Counted from the first letter of the stretch, positions 42,979-52,768 are shown. The stretch is DNA of 64,000 nt from Deltaproteobacteria bacterium (GCA_024279915.1 JAJRRB010000021.1:1-64000), one strand, 5' to 3'. Program-made: numbers and translations. Notes: a model not told the origin generated them from the letters alone.

Positions 42979-45900
42979 ATGTTCACCTGGAAACGCTTTT
43001 TCCTGGCAGGCGGCATCACTCTTCTGCTCGCCCTGACGTTCATCATGTTCATCCTACCCGGCATGATCAGTGACCGTGCTAGCCGATGGGTTAATGAAGA
43101 GACCGGCCGAGACCTCAAGATTGAATCGATCAGTATCAATCCGTTTAGTCTTAGTGTAGAAGTTCGCAAACTCAGTTTAAGCGATATAGACCAGGCCAAA
43201 CCATTTGTATCCTGGGACCTCCTTCGGGTTTCCCTGAGCATGTCATCCCTCTATCACCAGGCACCGATCATAGACGAACTCCACCTTGATCGCCCCGACA
43301 TCCACCTGGAAAGACTGACTGCAGACCGCTTCAACTTCAGCGACCTGATCCCGGAGCAGGGAGAAGAGGTCATCGCCGACCCGGCTGCTGAACCAACCCG
43401 TTTCTCAGTCAACAACCTCGTGATCAGCAACGGCCAGATCGACCTTATCGACAGCAGCCTAGAGGAGCGAATCCACCATACGATTCGCGATCTGCAGCTG
43501 GTCCTGCCAACCATAGGCAACCTCCCTTACATGGTTGAGAGTCCCGCGCAGCCACTGTTTCGGGCAGTCATCAACGATTCACCCATCAACCTAGAAGGTG
43601 AGTTGAAGCCGTTTAGCAACAGCCAGGAAATGCAACTCTCTCTCGTTCTGGAAAACATAGACCTACCTTACTATCTTGATTACGTACCGGTCGATTTGCC
43701 CGTAGATTTACGCAATGGCAAACTCAGCCTTGACCTCGACATTCTCTACAGGATCACGACTGAGAACGGCGGAGAGTTGGAGTTAAGCGGGCAATTAGAC
43801 CTAACCTCTCTCGACATATGGGACAAGCGAGAGGAGAAGCTTTTTTTCTTGCCACTGCTACAGATCGAGCTCGCCCCATCTCAACCATTGCAACAGCAAG
43901 TACACCTCTCAACTGTACGCGTTTACAATCTCGAGGTTCAACTAAAGCGCAATCGGCAGGGCGAATGGAATCACGCTCGTATGGCACCGACAGAAGAAGA
44001 GCAAGCGTCTCCAAAAGCGCAGGAGAAAGAGACCGTTCTTTTCAAGCTTCTGGTCGATACGTTAGAGATCCATGACGGGGTACTCTTCTTCGAGGACAAC
44101 CTCCCAACCGGAGGCTTTGATACTGTGGCACGGGAGATCAATCTAAATGTCAGCAATTTCGCCCTCGACGCGAAGAGCGGAATTCCCTTCGACCTCTCCC
44201 TGGAAACAGAGCGGGACGAGCTGATTAAAATCAACGGTTACTTCCTGCTCGCCCCCTTCACTCTGGCCTTACAAACCGAAGTGCTCAATATCGACATGGC
44301 GGCCTATGAGCCTTACTACCGGGACGCTTACTCGGTACCCCTAGGCGGAAGACTCGACCTTCAGACGGATTTGATGATCAATCCAGAGCAACCCATGTTG
44401 ATCAGTAACGGCATAATCAAGTGGCAGGATGCTTACATGGCCTTCAATGAGAAGGAAGGGATGGGAATTGCCCTGGTTGACATCTCCGGCCTCTCCTTCG
44501 ACCTTGGCAAGAATCGGCTGGAAGTTGACTCGGCACACTATGAAGATGGTTTGGTCAACTTTTCGCGCAGTCCCGAAGGCCATTGGTCTTTCCTCTCGAG
44601 GAACTTCCCGATTCTGGCCAAATTAACGGAGGCTCCAGACGAGGAGCCCATACCTGAAATCACAAAGAAAGGTCCGGGTTTCAGCTACAACATCGGCAAA
44701 CTGACCATCAAGAACTGGGCGTTTGGAATTAACGACAAACTCCCGGAGACCCCTGTCAAACTGGAAGCTAGCGAATTCAACCTGACCTTCAATAACCTGG
44801 CGGCACCGGAGAAGGTCGAGAGTCCGTTCACCTTTTCGACGACTTTTCAGCGCAAGGGGCAAATCGAAATTAAGGGGACAGCTACACTCGCCGACCAATC
44901 GGTTCACCTGAATACCCACCTCAAAAAAATCCCTCTGTCGTCCTTCGCTCCATACGTCGCTGAACAACCGAACATGGTTCTCGTTGACGGCTATCTCAAT
45001 GCACGAATGAATAGTTTTATTGACGCCGGTTCCGAACCGTTACAAGTCACTTACGACGGAGATATCGGTATCAGCCGTTTCCACTTGCTCGACAGTCTGC
45101 ACCGTGAGGATCTGCTGAAATGGGACAACCTGCAATTCGCTGGGATCAACGGTCAGGCGGAATCGTTGAAAGTAGCGATCGAATCGATCACCCTCAGTGA
45201 CTATTTCGCCAAAGTACTTATTGATGAAGACGCCCGCCTGAACCTTGCAGAAGCGTTCAACAATAAGGAGATAACTGATACTGCTGTCCAGGAGGGAAAT
45301 ACGACCGAAACGAAGGATAATCCAGAGGAGGCATCGGCACCTCTGGATATCAACATCGGTACCATTACTTTACAGGGTGGCCATGTCGATTTCACCGACC
45401 GTAGCCTGCCACGACCGTTCCGTGCCGACATGCGTGAGTTAGGCGGTCGCATCCAGGGACTTAGCTCCGACCCAAAAACCCGCGCCGAAGTCGCCCTCAG
45501 GGGTCACCTGCGCAATCAATCTCCCTTGGTGATCAGTGGTGCAGTCAATCTTCTGGCGGAAGAACTCTTTCTCGACCTTAAACTCAACTTCAACGACATT
45601 GAGCTCAGTCCCCTCTCCTCCTACACCGGAACCTATGTCGGCTACCTGATCGAGAAGGGCAAACTCAACCTGGCCTTAGAGTATTACCTTGATAACGATC
45701 AACTCAAGGCCAACAACAAGATATTCCTCGATCAGTTCAGCTTCGGTGAATCGGTTGAAAGTGAACAAGCTATCAGTCTGCCAGTCAACCTGGCCGTCGC
45801 CCTTCTAAAAGACCGGAATGGCGAGATACACCTCGACATACCGGTGTCTGGCAGTCTTGACGACCCGCAGTTCAGCATCGCCGGAGTGGTATGGACAGTC

Positions 45901-46551
45901 ATAAAGAACCTGCTGATTAAGGCAGCCACCTCGCCTTTTGCCCTCCTTGGAGCCTTGATTGGCGATGACGAAGAGGATTTCAGTAATATCAGCTTCGAAC
46001 ATGGCTCTGCACAGCTGAGCACTACAGAGAAAGACAAATTACAACGAATGGCACGAGCCTTGACGGACCGCCCAGCCCTTGAAGTTGCAATAAGTGGTTT
46101 CATCGACCCGGACAACGACCCCGAGGGTTACCGCAGAGAGCAGCTCAAAGTTAAAATCAAACGCCTCAAATATCTTGATCTGGTCGAGGATGAGGGACTC
46201 CCTGAAGGCACCAGGGAAGAGGATGTGATCGTCCCTGTCGAAGAGTATGCCGACTACCTCTGGCAAGTCTACCGCAAGGCAACGTTTCCTAAACCGCGCA
46301 ACTTTATCGGTATGACAAAAAAACTGCCTGGAACCGAGATGGAAAAACTAATCTACGCCCACACTCCGGCCACACAAAACCATCTTGGCGACCTTGCTCA
46401 AGCACGGGCCATGGCAGTACAGAAATTCCTGGTTGAAAAGGGTCAGTTGACGCAAGAAAGGATCTTTTTAAAGGAGCCGGACATCACCGCAGCTCCGGAC
46501 CATGAAACAACCTATCGCGCCAGAGTCGAGCTTGGTGCAACGGTTCGTTAA
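42979..46551 (+). CDS. Giant AsmA-like envelope protein (DUF748 type) with C-terminal OmpA-like region
   Basis: An 1190-residue protein with one N-terminal membrane helix (ITLLLALTFIMFILPGM) followed by a very long beta-rich periplasmic chain. The start (ISDRASRWVNEETGRDLKIESISINPFSLSVEVRKLSL) and repeated segments such as DINIGTITLQGGHVDFTDRSL are typical of DUF748, part of the AsmA/YhdP/TamB superfamily whose members form grooves for lipid movement between membranes. After about residue 1000 an OmpA-like pattern appears (ISFEHGSAQLSTTEKDKLQRMA, SGFIDPDND, QARAMAVQKFLVEKG), which could touch peptidoglycan. AAAGGA lies ahead of the ATG. A role in lipid or outer-membrane upkeep is inference from family. 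Confidence 0.85.
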   Translation: MFTWKRFFLAGGITLLLALTFIMFILPGMISDRASRWVNEETGRDLKIESISINPFSLSVEVRKLSLSDIDQAKPFVSWDLLRVSLSMSSLYHQAPIIDELHLDRPDIHLERLTADRFNFSDLIPEQGEEVIADPAAEPTRFSVNNLVISNGQIDLIDSSLEERIHHTIRDLQLVLPTIGNLPYMVESPAQPLFRAVINDSPINLEGELKPFSNSQEMQLSLVLENIDLPYYLDYVPVDLPVDLRNGKLSLDLDILYRITTENGGELELSGQLDLTSLDIWDKREEKLFFLPLLQIELAPSQPLQQQVHLSTVRVYNLEVQLKRNRQGEWNHARMAPTEEEQASPKAQEKETVLFKLLVDTLEIHDGVLFFEDNLPTGGFDTVAREINLNVSNFALDAKSGIPFDLSLETERDELIKINGYFLLAPFTLALQTEVLNIDMAAYEPYYRDAYSVPLGGRLDLQTDLMINPEQPMLISNGIIKWQDAYMAFNEKEGMGIALVDISGLSFDLGKNRLEVDSAHYEDGLVNFSRSPEGHWSFLSRNFPILAKLTEAPDEEPIPEITKKGPGFSYNIGKLTIKNWAFGINDKLPETPVKLEASEFNLTFNNLAAPEKVESPFTFSTTFQRKGQIEIKGTATLADQSVHLNTHLKKIPLSSFAPYVAEQPNMVLVDGYLNARMNSFIDAGSEPLQVTYDGDIGISRFHLLDSLHREDLLKWDNLQFAGINGQAESLKVAIESITLSDYFAKVLIDEDARLNLAEAFNNKEITDTAVQEGNTTETKDNPEEASAPLDINIGTITLQGGHVDFTDRSLPRPFRADMRELGGRIQGLSSDPKTRAEVALRGHLRNQSPLVISGAVNLLAEELFLDLKLNFNDIELSPLSSYTGTYVGYLIEKGKLNLALEYYLDNDQLKANNKIFLDQFSFGESVESEQAISLPVNLAVALLKDRNGEIHLDIPVSGSLDDPQFSIAGVVWTVIKNLLIKAATSPFALLGALIGDDEEDFSNISFEHGSAQLSTTEKDKLQRMARALTDRPALEVAISGFIDPDNDPEGYRREQLKVKIKRLKYLDLVEDEGLPEGTREEDVIVPVEEYADYLWQVYRKATFPKPRNFIGMTKKLPGTEMEKLIYAHTPATQNHLGDLAQARAMAVQKFLVEKGQLTQERIFLKEPDITAAPDHETTYRARVELGATVR

Positions 46552-46651
46552 CTTTAATTATAGCCAGAAGACTGACGAACACTTCTCACAAACTTCTTTA
46601 GACAAAATTACTGAGGAAGACCTGATTGAAAACCTGTTCATTCATACTCTT

Positions 46652-46679
46652 TTGAGTTATTCTGTGTTGCGTTTATATT
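46652..46679 (+). promoter_or_regulatory. Sigma70-type promoter candidate
   Basis: TTGAGT, 16 nt, TATATT, about 25 bp upstream of the small membrane protein gene at 46705. Confidence 0.5.
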
Positions 46680-46704
46680 TAATTTCAGAGGAGTCAAGAT
46701 AGTC

Positions 46705-47016
46705 ATGCTTACACGTATTGTGCTTTTCCTGCTGGTTATCGGGCTGGTTTACCTCAATTACACCACGCCGAAAATCGAAGCTCATCAAGCCTTCCTGCTC
46801 GCCGAACTGCAGCAGAGCTATCCGGTTCCAGAGGAAATGCAGGAACGACTCTGGAGACAGGTCGATTATTCAAACTTCATGGTCTGTTCATTCATGAAAA
46901 CCAAAGAAGGCAGCACGCTGATTTCTTATGGATTCCTGAAGAAAGTCAAGCTGGTTGATACCGAGTGGGTCGATAAAGTCAAAGAGCAGATACAAAGACA
47001 GGAAGACACCTATTGA
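46705..47016 (+). CDS. Small membrane-anchored protein of unknown function
   Basis: 103 residues: an N-terminal helix (TRIVLFLLVIGLVYLNY) likely anchoring it to the inner membrane, then a soluble domain with YSNFMVCSFMKTKEGSTL and a charged C-terminus (VDKVKEQIQRQEDTY). I do not recognise it with confidence; a DUF4359-like small periplasmic fold is possible. It has its own promoter candidate and ribosome site (AGGAG). It precedes the ClC gene by 98 bp and may be co-transcribed with it. Confidence 0.7.
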   Translation: MLTRIVLFLLVIGLVYLNYTTPKIEAHQAFLLAELQQSYPVPEEMQERLWRQVDYSNFMVCSFMKTKEGSTLISYGFLKKVKLVDTEWVDKVKEQIQRQEDTY

Positions 47017-47114
47017 TTCACCTACTGAAAGTGTAAAGCTGGCGGATCTCCCCATAAAATAAGCCAAACTGCCTGGAATCAGGCAAAACTGACAAGAGAT
47101 AAAGTTCTGCAACT

Positions 47115-48938
47115 GTGGCCAATCTTAATCTTCTCCTCAACAATCTAAGAAAAATCGATTGGCGTTTATTGACACGCCCCGTCATTCTCAGCGTCCTGGT
47201 TGGTCTGGTCACCGGTAGCGCAGCCGTGCTTTTTTACTTCGCTACGAACAGTATCGAACATTTTTTTCTCAACAACCTGGCTGGCTACCGACCACCCAAG
47301 GAGGGTGCAGAGGCGGTGCTGGCCATGGGCGATCAGATGATTGACTCCCTGGCCATGGATCATCGCTGGTTCCTCTTTCTGATACCGATTATTGGCGGCT
47401 TGATTTCCGGATTTCTCGTCTTCAAATTTGCCCCGGAAGCTGAGGGACATGGCACTGATGCGGCAATCGACGCCTTTCACAACAAAGGCGGCGTTATCAG
47501 GGCACGCGTCCCGATCATCAAGGGCCTGGCCTCTATGGCAACTATCGGCACCGGTGGTTCAGCAGGGCGTGAGGGTCCAATTGCGCAGATCGGGGCTGGC
47601 TTCGGATCGTTTATTGCCACTAAATTGAAACTGACTTCTGCCGATCGACGGATACTGCTGCTGGCCGGGATGGCTGGCGGTATCGGTGCCACTTTCCGTT
47701 CGCCCCTTGGTGGTGCCCTCTTTGCTGTCGAGGTTCTCTATAAAAACCCGGAGTTTGAACATGAAGGACTGATCCCGGCTATCATCTCCTCGATTACGGC
47801 GTTCTCTCTCTTTGGTGCCACTACCGGCTGGAAACCTTTACTGGCGACTCCACAGTTCAGCTTCGAGCATCCACGGGAACTCATCTGCTTCCTGCTGCTT
47901 GGCATCACCTGTGCCGCCTTGGGCAAGTTGTACGTTAAGTGTTTCTACGGCGCACAACATCTTTTCAAAGAGTGGGATTTCCCGATCATGCTGAAACCTG
48001 CGGTTGGCGGACTTCTGCTCGGTCTGCTGGCAATGGCGGTACCTCAAGTACTCGGCTCCGGCTACGGCCTTGTACAGGCTGCCCTCTATGGCAAGGTCGC
48101 TCTCTGGGTCATGTTGCTGGTTGCCTTTGCCAAAATTATCGCCACTAGTCTGACGATCTCGTCCGGCGGTTCCGGTGGTGTCTTCGCACCCAGTCTGGTC
48201 ATTGGTGCCATGCTTGGCGGTGCTTTCGGTGCGACAGCAGAGCTACTCTTCCCGGCGATGGTTCACGACCCACGGGCCTATGTATTAATCGGCATGGCTG
48301 GCTTTTTTTCCGGCGTGTCCAAAACGCCGATCGCTACCCTGATCATGGTCAGTGAGCTGACTGGAAATTACGGTCTGATCGCTCCATTAATGCTGGTCTG
48401 CACCGTGGCTATGATCGTTTACCCACGCAACTCAATTTATCAGAAACAGGTCAAAAGCCGCATCGATTCACCGGTTCATCTCGGCGATTTCATTGTCGAC
48501 ATCCTTGAAGGAATCCGGGTTGATGACTTGCGTGAGCATGGTCGAGAACCGACCCTGATTGCCGAAGGTCTGCCTTTACCACAGATTCTCGAACAGATCG
48601 CCAATGCCGAGTGCGCATACTATCCGGTCGTTGATGAGAACATGTGTATGACCGCTATTTTCTCTATCAATGACATCCGGCGAATCCTGGCCGAAGAGCT
48701 CCCCCCCGGCCTGGTTCTGGCCAGCGATATCGCAGTATCCCATGTCATCACAACAACGCCAGATGAGTCCTTAACAGACGTCATGCGCAAACTTTCCAGC
48801 CGTGGTCTGGAAGAGATCCCGGTGGTTGCTGAGGATGACTCTCAACGGGTTCTTTTCATGCTGACGCGCCGTGCCGTTCTGGCCCGCTACGCCACGGAAC
48901 TTGAAAAGAACAAGAAACATTACTCGACAGACGAATAG
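47115..48938 (+). CDS. ClC-family chloride channel/transporter with CBS domains
   Basis: A 607-residue membrane protein. The ClC core shows GTGGSAGREGPIAQIGAG (the gating glutamate in GREGP is present), PLGGALFAVEV and SSGGSGGVFAPSLVIGAMLGG (the GxFxP anion site), with about ten or more membrane helices. After residue 450 come two CBS domains (about 480-600; ECAYYPVVDENM, LEEIPVVAEDD) that may bind nucleotides. Whether it is a channel or an H+/Cl- exchanger cannot be told from sequence. It starts with GTG, with a poor ribosome site. The NUDIX gene begins seven bases after its stop. Confidence 0.93.
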   Translation: MANLNLLLNNLRKIDWRLLTRPVILSVLVGLVTGSAAVLFYFATNSIEHFFLNNLAGYRPPKEGAEAVLAMGDQMIDSLAMDHRWFLFLIPIIGGLISGFLVFKFAPEAEGHGTDAAIDAFHNKGGVIRARVPIIKGLASMATIGTGGSAGREGPIAQIGAGFGSFIATKLKLTSADRRILLLAGMAGGIGATFRSPLGGALFAVEVLYKNPEFEHEGLIPAIISSITAFSLFGATTGWKPLLATPQFSFEHPRELICFLLLGITCAALGKLYVKCFYGAQHLFKEWDFPIMLKPAVGGLLLGLLAMAVPQVLGSGYGLVQAALYGKVALWVMLLVAFAKIIATSLTISSGGSGGVFAPSLVIGAMLGGAFGATAELLFPAMVHDPRAYVLIGMAGFFSGVSKTPIATLIMVSELTGNYGLIAPLMLVCTVAMIVYPRNSIYQKQVKSRIDSPVHLGDFIVDILEGIRVDDLREHGREPTLIAEGLPLPQILEQIANAECAYYPVVDENMCMTAIFSINDIRRILAEELPPGLVLASDIAVSHVITTTPDESLTDVMRKLSSRGLEEIPVVAEDDSQRVLFMLTRRAVLARYATELEKNKKHYSTDE

Positions 48939-48945
48939 AGAGTTG

Positions 48946-49548
48946 ATGACTAGAAAATTGAACCTCACCAGCATTGCGAATTCCCTGGCAAAGCAAAGCC
49001 CCACGATACAGGACCTCAGAAAGAAAGGTCATGCTGCCGTCTCCATCGTTCTTAAAGAGGGGGAAATCTCTCCGGAAGTCCTCTTTATAATTCGTGCAGA
49101 GCACGATCAAGATCCATGGTCAGGTAATATTGCTTTTCCTGGCGGTAGACTGAACTCTACAGAAGAGTCACCACAACAAGCTGCAGAGCGAGAGACCTTC
49201 GAAGAGCTTGCTCTACCCCTTGGCCAGGCTCGCTACCTCGGCCGACTCGACGACCTCTACGGGTCAACTTTTCCAGTGCTGGTATCCTCCTTTGTCTATC
49301 AGCTTCTCGAACCAGCAAGATTACAACCGAACCATGAAGTTGCTTCAACCTTCTGGTGCCCACTTGAAAAGTTGCTGGAGCCTGAGCGTCACCAACAGAG
49401 GACTTTCTTTTATAGTGGAAAGGATCGTACTCATCCGGTGGTTCAACTGCTCGACCCGCAACAGCCTCTTCTGTGGGGGATCACCTACCGACTGATTCGC
49501 AACTTTTTTGCACGATGTGAACTTGATTTTGGTTCTTCGGAAGAGTAA
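48946..49548 (+). CDS. NUDIX hydrolase of the CoA-pyrophosphatase (NudL-like) type
   Basis: A 200-residue cytoplasmic hydrolase. The NUDIX box GGRLNSTEESPQQAAERE-TFEEL is intact, and just upstream FIIRAEHD...SGNIAFPGG fits the UPF0035/CoA-pyrophosphatase signature, so likely substrates are CoA and its derivatives. The track start lies inside the ClC gene; the ATG at 48946 follows GAGAG just after the ClC stop and gives a normal length. Probably co-transcribed with the ClC gene. Confidence 0.85.
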   Translation: MTRKLNLTSIANSLAKQSPTIQDLRKKGHAAVSIVLKEGEISPEVLFIIRAEHDQDPWSGNIAFPGGRLNSTEESPQQAAERETFEELALPLGQARYLGRLDDLYGSTFPVLVSSFVYQLLEPARLQPNHEVASTFWCPLEKLLEPERHQQRTFFYSGKDRTHPVVQLLDPQQPLLWGITYRLIRNFFARCELDFGSSEE

Positions 49549-49574
49549 AAAACAACATCATTCTGTACAACAAC

Positions 49575-49602
49575 TTGCCTCATCGCAATTCTGCGTTAGA
49601 AT
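49575..49602 (+). promoter_or_regulatory. Sigma70-type promoter candidate for the PilZ gene
   Basis: TTGCCT, 16 nt, TAGAAT, 62 bp before the start codon. Confidence 0.5.
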
Positions 49603-49664
49603 CCCAATAGCATTGTCACTCTTATTGAATCTCCACAAACGACAATTAATGAAAGAGGGAAGTA

Positions 49665-50021
49665 ATGAACAACCGTCATTTTCGCAGAGTTCCTTTTGAA
49701 GCTGAAGTCACACTGAATTCCGGTCCGCATGTCTGGTCAGGTGAACTCCTTGACGTCGCCATGAAAGGTGCTATGGTCGGCACCGATTCTCCTCTTCCTC
49801 TCGCCCTTGGCACCGAGTACAGACTCTCTATCTCACTGCCTGGGACGCCGATATCACTCGACTTTCAGGCGGAACTGGTACATCACGAAGAGAGCCGCTA
49901 CGGTTTCAAGTTTATCAGCGAGAATCTGGAGACCCTGACCCATTTGCGTAAGTTGATTGAGCTCAACACGGGCGACGCTGAAGCAACGCGTAGCGAGCTT
50001 TCTGCCTGGCTCAACAACTGA
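49665..50021 (+). CDS. Single-domain PilZ protein
   Basis: 118 residues, almost all PilZ domain. RHFRR at the N-terminus gives the RxxxR c-di-GMP motif; DVAMKGAMV is the second motif with Ala in place of the usual Ser, as in many working PilZ domains. The pattern of short beta strands and a final helix (LTHLRKLIEL) is normal. A likely c-di-GMP effector. It has its own promoter candidate and terminator and so is monocistronic; the HD-GYP gene nearby could lower its ligand. Confidence 0.87.
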   Translation: MNNRHFRRVPFEAEVTLNSGPHVWSGELLDVAMKGAMVGTDSPLPLALGTEYRLSISLPGTPISLDFQAELVHHEESRYGFKFISENLETLTHLRKLIELNTGDAEATRSELSAWLNN

Positions 50022-50045
50022 AGTTGACGACACATCACAGACAGG

Positions 50046-50076
50046 AAAAGGCAGCCTATCAAGGCTGCCTTTTAAA
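50046..50076 (+). terminator. Intrinsic terminator after the PilZ gene
   Basis: The stem aaaaggcagcc / ggctgcctttt with loop tatcaa, T-rich on both strands, so possibly bidirectional. Confidence 0.9.
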
Positions 50077-50315
50077 ATTCGGCTATCAACAACTTCAATC
50101 ATCCAACGTCCGAGACAGACCGTAGAAACTTTATTTGTGACCAAGCCAGTAGACTAATTTAAGAGCCAACTGACGGTTAGCTTCATCAAGAAAACGATTC
50201 TGAAAAACAGCATCATAAGACCTTTAATCTATGAAATTGGTGGGTTTGATATTACAAGAGCAGCAGATGATACAGAGATATTCTAACCGAAAGGTTACAA
50301 CGATTTCAACTTTCA

Positions 50316-51239
50316 CTAAGAAATGAGGTTATTCTCTTCATCAACCAGCATGCCGTAGCAGTTGCCAACCGGTTGCGTCCCGCGGACATCCCGCGACACA
50401 ACGACCTGATCAACATTGGGACGTCCATGACGATTACAAGCGACGAGAGCTTCAACGCACGACCAGCCCAAGTTACCGTCATCCGCCATTTTGGTCATTT
50501 CCTCCAGAGCAGAACGGTTATCGAAGGACAACGGTCGATAGGGCCGAGGTGAGAGAAGGGCATCGTAGACATCACAGGCTGCAACCATCTCCACCACTGG
50601 ATCCAGTTCGGTAATCCCGCGAGGATAGCCACTGCCATCGCGACGTTCATGATGGTCACGTGCTACCAGTACGGCAGGGTGACGATGATCACCAAGATAA
50701 TAAGCAAGCAGGACATAACCAGTCAGAGGATGATATTTAAGTATCTGCTTTTCTTGTATTGTCAATGGCCCGGCTTTTTTCAGAATATGTAGCGGCACCG
50801 TTATTTTACCGAAATCATGGCTGGGACCAGCCATGAAATTCGCTTCGCCTTTTTGCCTGCCATCTTCCAGTCCACTGACCAACATAGAGGAAAGAGTAAA
50901 GACCATCAGGATATGCCGATAGGTATGAAAATCATGTTGGCGGAAATAATCGAGAGCTTTTAACAGAGGCAGGGGCAAGCGTACGCTTTGCATCTGGACA
51001 AGGAGTTCATCTACCAACTTCTGATCAGAAAAGATATCCAGGTAGGGGGGGATTGCCAGGAAACGCTTCAAATCGTCAAGCACAGTTCCATATTCGAGAA
51101 GTTCGCACTCTTCACGAGGCTGTAAACGACCAAGTGCGGCAACCTCTGCAGCGACCTGTTCAGTCAGAAAGGTTCCGGCAGGAAGGAGTTCCTTTCTGTC
51201 CAGAGTAGTAACAGCAATCGACATTTTGCACTGAAACAT
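50316..51239 (-). CDS. HD-GYP domain protein (probable c-di-GMP phosphodiesterase)
   Basis: A 307-residue protein. After about 100 mostly helical residues comes an HD-GYP domain: SHDFGK near 141 (metal-binding HD), HHERRDGSGYPRG near 197 with the GYP tripeptide, and VAACDVYDALLSPRPYRP. These are the residues needed for c-di-GMP hydrolysis, so it is probably active. There is no receiver domain, so it is likely driven by the membrane PAS protein encoded 13 bp upstream. AAGGA precedes the ATG. Confidence 0.88.
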   Translation of the reverse strand: MFQCKMSIAVTTLDRKELLPAGTFLTEQVAAEVAALGRLQPREECELLEYGTVLDDLKRFLAIPPYLDIFSDQKLVDELLVQMQSVRLPLPLLKALDYFRQHDFHTYRHILMVFTLSSMLVSGLEDGRQKGEANFMAGPSHDFGKITVPLHILKKAGPLTIQEKQILKYHPLTGYVLLAYYLGDHRHPAVLVARDHHERRDGSGYPRGITELDPVVEMVAACDVYDALLSPRPYRPLSFDNRSALEEMTKMADDGNLGWSCVEALVACNRHGRPNVDQVVVSRDVRGTQPVGNCYGMLVDEENNLIS

Positions 51240-51252
51240 AGTTCTTTCCTTA

Positions 51253-52014
51253 TCAGGTCAGAGGAATCGTTTTGGAAACCTGTGCGGGAAGATCTTTCCG
51301 ATAATAAAACATCAAAACCGTCGCTGGCAACCCTTCCCATTCCAGCTCTGCTCCAAAACGCATCTGGACCGCCTGTTTTTCGCTATCATTTGAGTCAGGT
51401 GACATTAAAAAAAGCGACCGGTCATCCTGCCCTTGGCTGAAAAAACGATCCAGATCAGCAGGACTTTGTGACCATGGCAGTAAAAAATACTTTAATGAGC
51501 GGCCATGTAAATCGTAAGAGTTGGCCCCGAACATGGCTTCTGCCGTTTTATTGGCAACCCGCACGCGCCATTGATCATCAACCACAACCAAAGCATCATG
51601 AACAGCATTTATGACCGAACGTAATTGTTCCTTACCATTGCGCGATTCGTTCAGTGCCTTGCGCAATGCCATCGCGGTCTTGGCTCGTTCCTGAACCTCA
51701 ATAGGGAGATCTTCGTTGGACCGTTGCAACCGCTCGGTGCGTTCTTGGACCACAATCTCCAGGCTTTGATTCCAGGAACTTTGCGCCTCTTCCGCCATAC
51801 GACGTAAGCGAATCTGCTCCGTCATTTCCTTAAAAACTAAAAAATATAGGGTAGGAAAAACGCAGACCATCAACAAAGAAGAATCCAGCAGGACCCGCAG
51901 CGGTAACGACAGCTGGTCCCCTATAGACTCCACAAAAAGCATCACCAGAGCTTCCGCTGTAAAGATTGATGCTGCCGTCAAACCGATGAGTTTAAGCATA
52001 AATAGATCTTTCAT
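51253..52014 (-). CDS. Membrane protein with coiled coil and PAS domain, no output domain
   Basis: 253 residues: two membrane helices (about 7-28, LIGLTAASIFTAEALVMLFV; about 38-62), a coiled coil (IRLRRMAEEAQSS...ERTERLQRSNEDL), and a PAS domain from about 130 (LRSVINAVHDALVVVDDQWRVRVANKTAEAMFG). There is no kinase, GGDEF or other catalytic part. It looks like a detached sensor; the HD-GYP gene 13 bp downstream is the obvious partner. The signal sensed is unknown. Confidence 0.8.
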   Translation of the reverse strand: MKDLFMLKLIGLTAASIFTAEALVMLFVESIGDQLSLPLRVLLDSSLLMVCVFPTLYFLVFKEMTEQIRLRRMAEEAQSSWNQSLEIVVQERTERLQRSNEDLPIEVQERAKTAMALRKALNESRNGKEQLRSVINAVHDALVVVDDQWRVRVANKTAEAMFGANSYDLHGRSLKYFLLPWSQSPADLDRFFSQGQDDRSLFLMSPDSNDSEKQAVQMRFGAELEWEGLPATVLMFYYRKDLPAQVSKTIPLT

Positions 52015-52303
52015 TAAGAAAAGAGGAGGTATATTTAATTTTCAAATCCTCACTAACAAACCAAAATACCGTCATTTAACGGCATAAAACACTGAAATAA
52101 CCGTAGTAACAGGAACTGTACTTTATTCTAACTCATCATGCTACGGAGGCAATGACCTGATAAACAGGGGCTTAACGCTCTGCAAAGCGATTTAAGAACC
52201 GCTCCTCACAAAGAAGAAAAAGCAAGACCTGTTCCTTAAAATGTGTTATGGATATGCCGGTTAAATTTTGAGTATAAATCGAAAACAAGGGGAGGCTTAA
52301 GAT
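52015..52303. other. Intergenic region upstream of the ferritin-like gene
   Basis: 289 bp with no supported gene or strong hairpin. It must hold the promoters of the PAS/HD-GYP unit (minus) and the ferritin-like gene (plus). The latter has TATAAA near 52272 but no convincing -35 box. AAGGGGAGG supplies its ribosome site. Confidence 0.4.
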
Positions 52304-52768
52304 ATGGGACTCATTGACGTGCAAAAGACGATCAAGGACTCCATCCAGACTGAAAAAGACGCCATGGATTACTATAAATATGGTGCGGAGCGTATGGCTG
52401 AAGATAAGGCACGCCGGACATTTGAGATTCTTGCTCGGGAAGAATATCAACACGCTGAATCTTTCTACCGGATCTATTCCGGGGATGACATTCCTTCCTT
52501 CCAGAAATTTATGGATGCACCCCCGAATACTGAATCAAGTTGGTGGAAGAAACTACAGGGCCTTTTGGTTCAAGATTTTGACGAACGCAAAGCTCTCGAG
52601 TTGGCAATTGAGCAGGAAGACGCGCTGGAAAAAAGCCTCCGTGAGATGGCAGCCAAGATCGATGACCCTGATATTGCGAGAATCTATCTGGCGAACGCCA
52701 CCTCGACTCACAACCACTTGGAACTGGTAGAAGAAGATTATAGGGCCATGTTAGGTATGAGTGGCTGA
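52304..52768 (+). CDS. Ferritin-like (rubrerythrin-type) diiron protein without rubredoxin domain
   Basis: 154 residues forming a four-helix bundle. Putative iron ligands: Glu in IQTEKDAMDYY (helix 1), EEYQHAE (ExxH, helix 2), LAIEQEDALEKS (helix 3) and HNHLELVEEDY (helix 4). The short rubredoxin tail of classical rubrerythrin is absent. Such proteins handle peroxide or iron in anaerobes. It has a strong AAGGGGAGG ribosome site and a terminator at its end, and is monocistronic. Confidence 0.85.
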   Translation: MGLIDVQKTIKDSIQTEKDAMDYYKYGAERMAEDKARRTFEILAREEYQHAESFYRIYSGDDIPSFQKFMDAPPNTESSWWKKLQGLLVQDFDERKALELAIEQEDALEKSLREMAAKIDDPDIARIYLANATSTHNHLELVEEDYRAMLGMSG

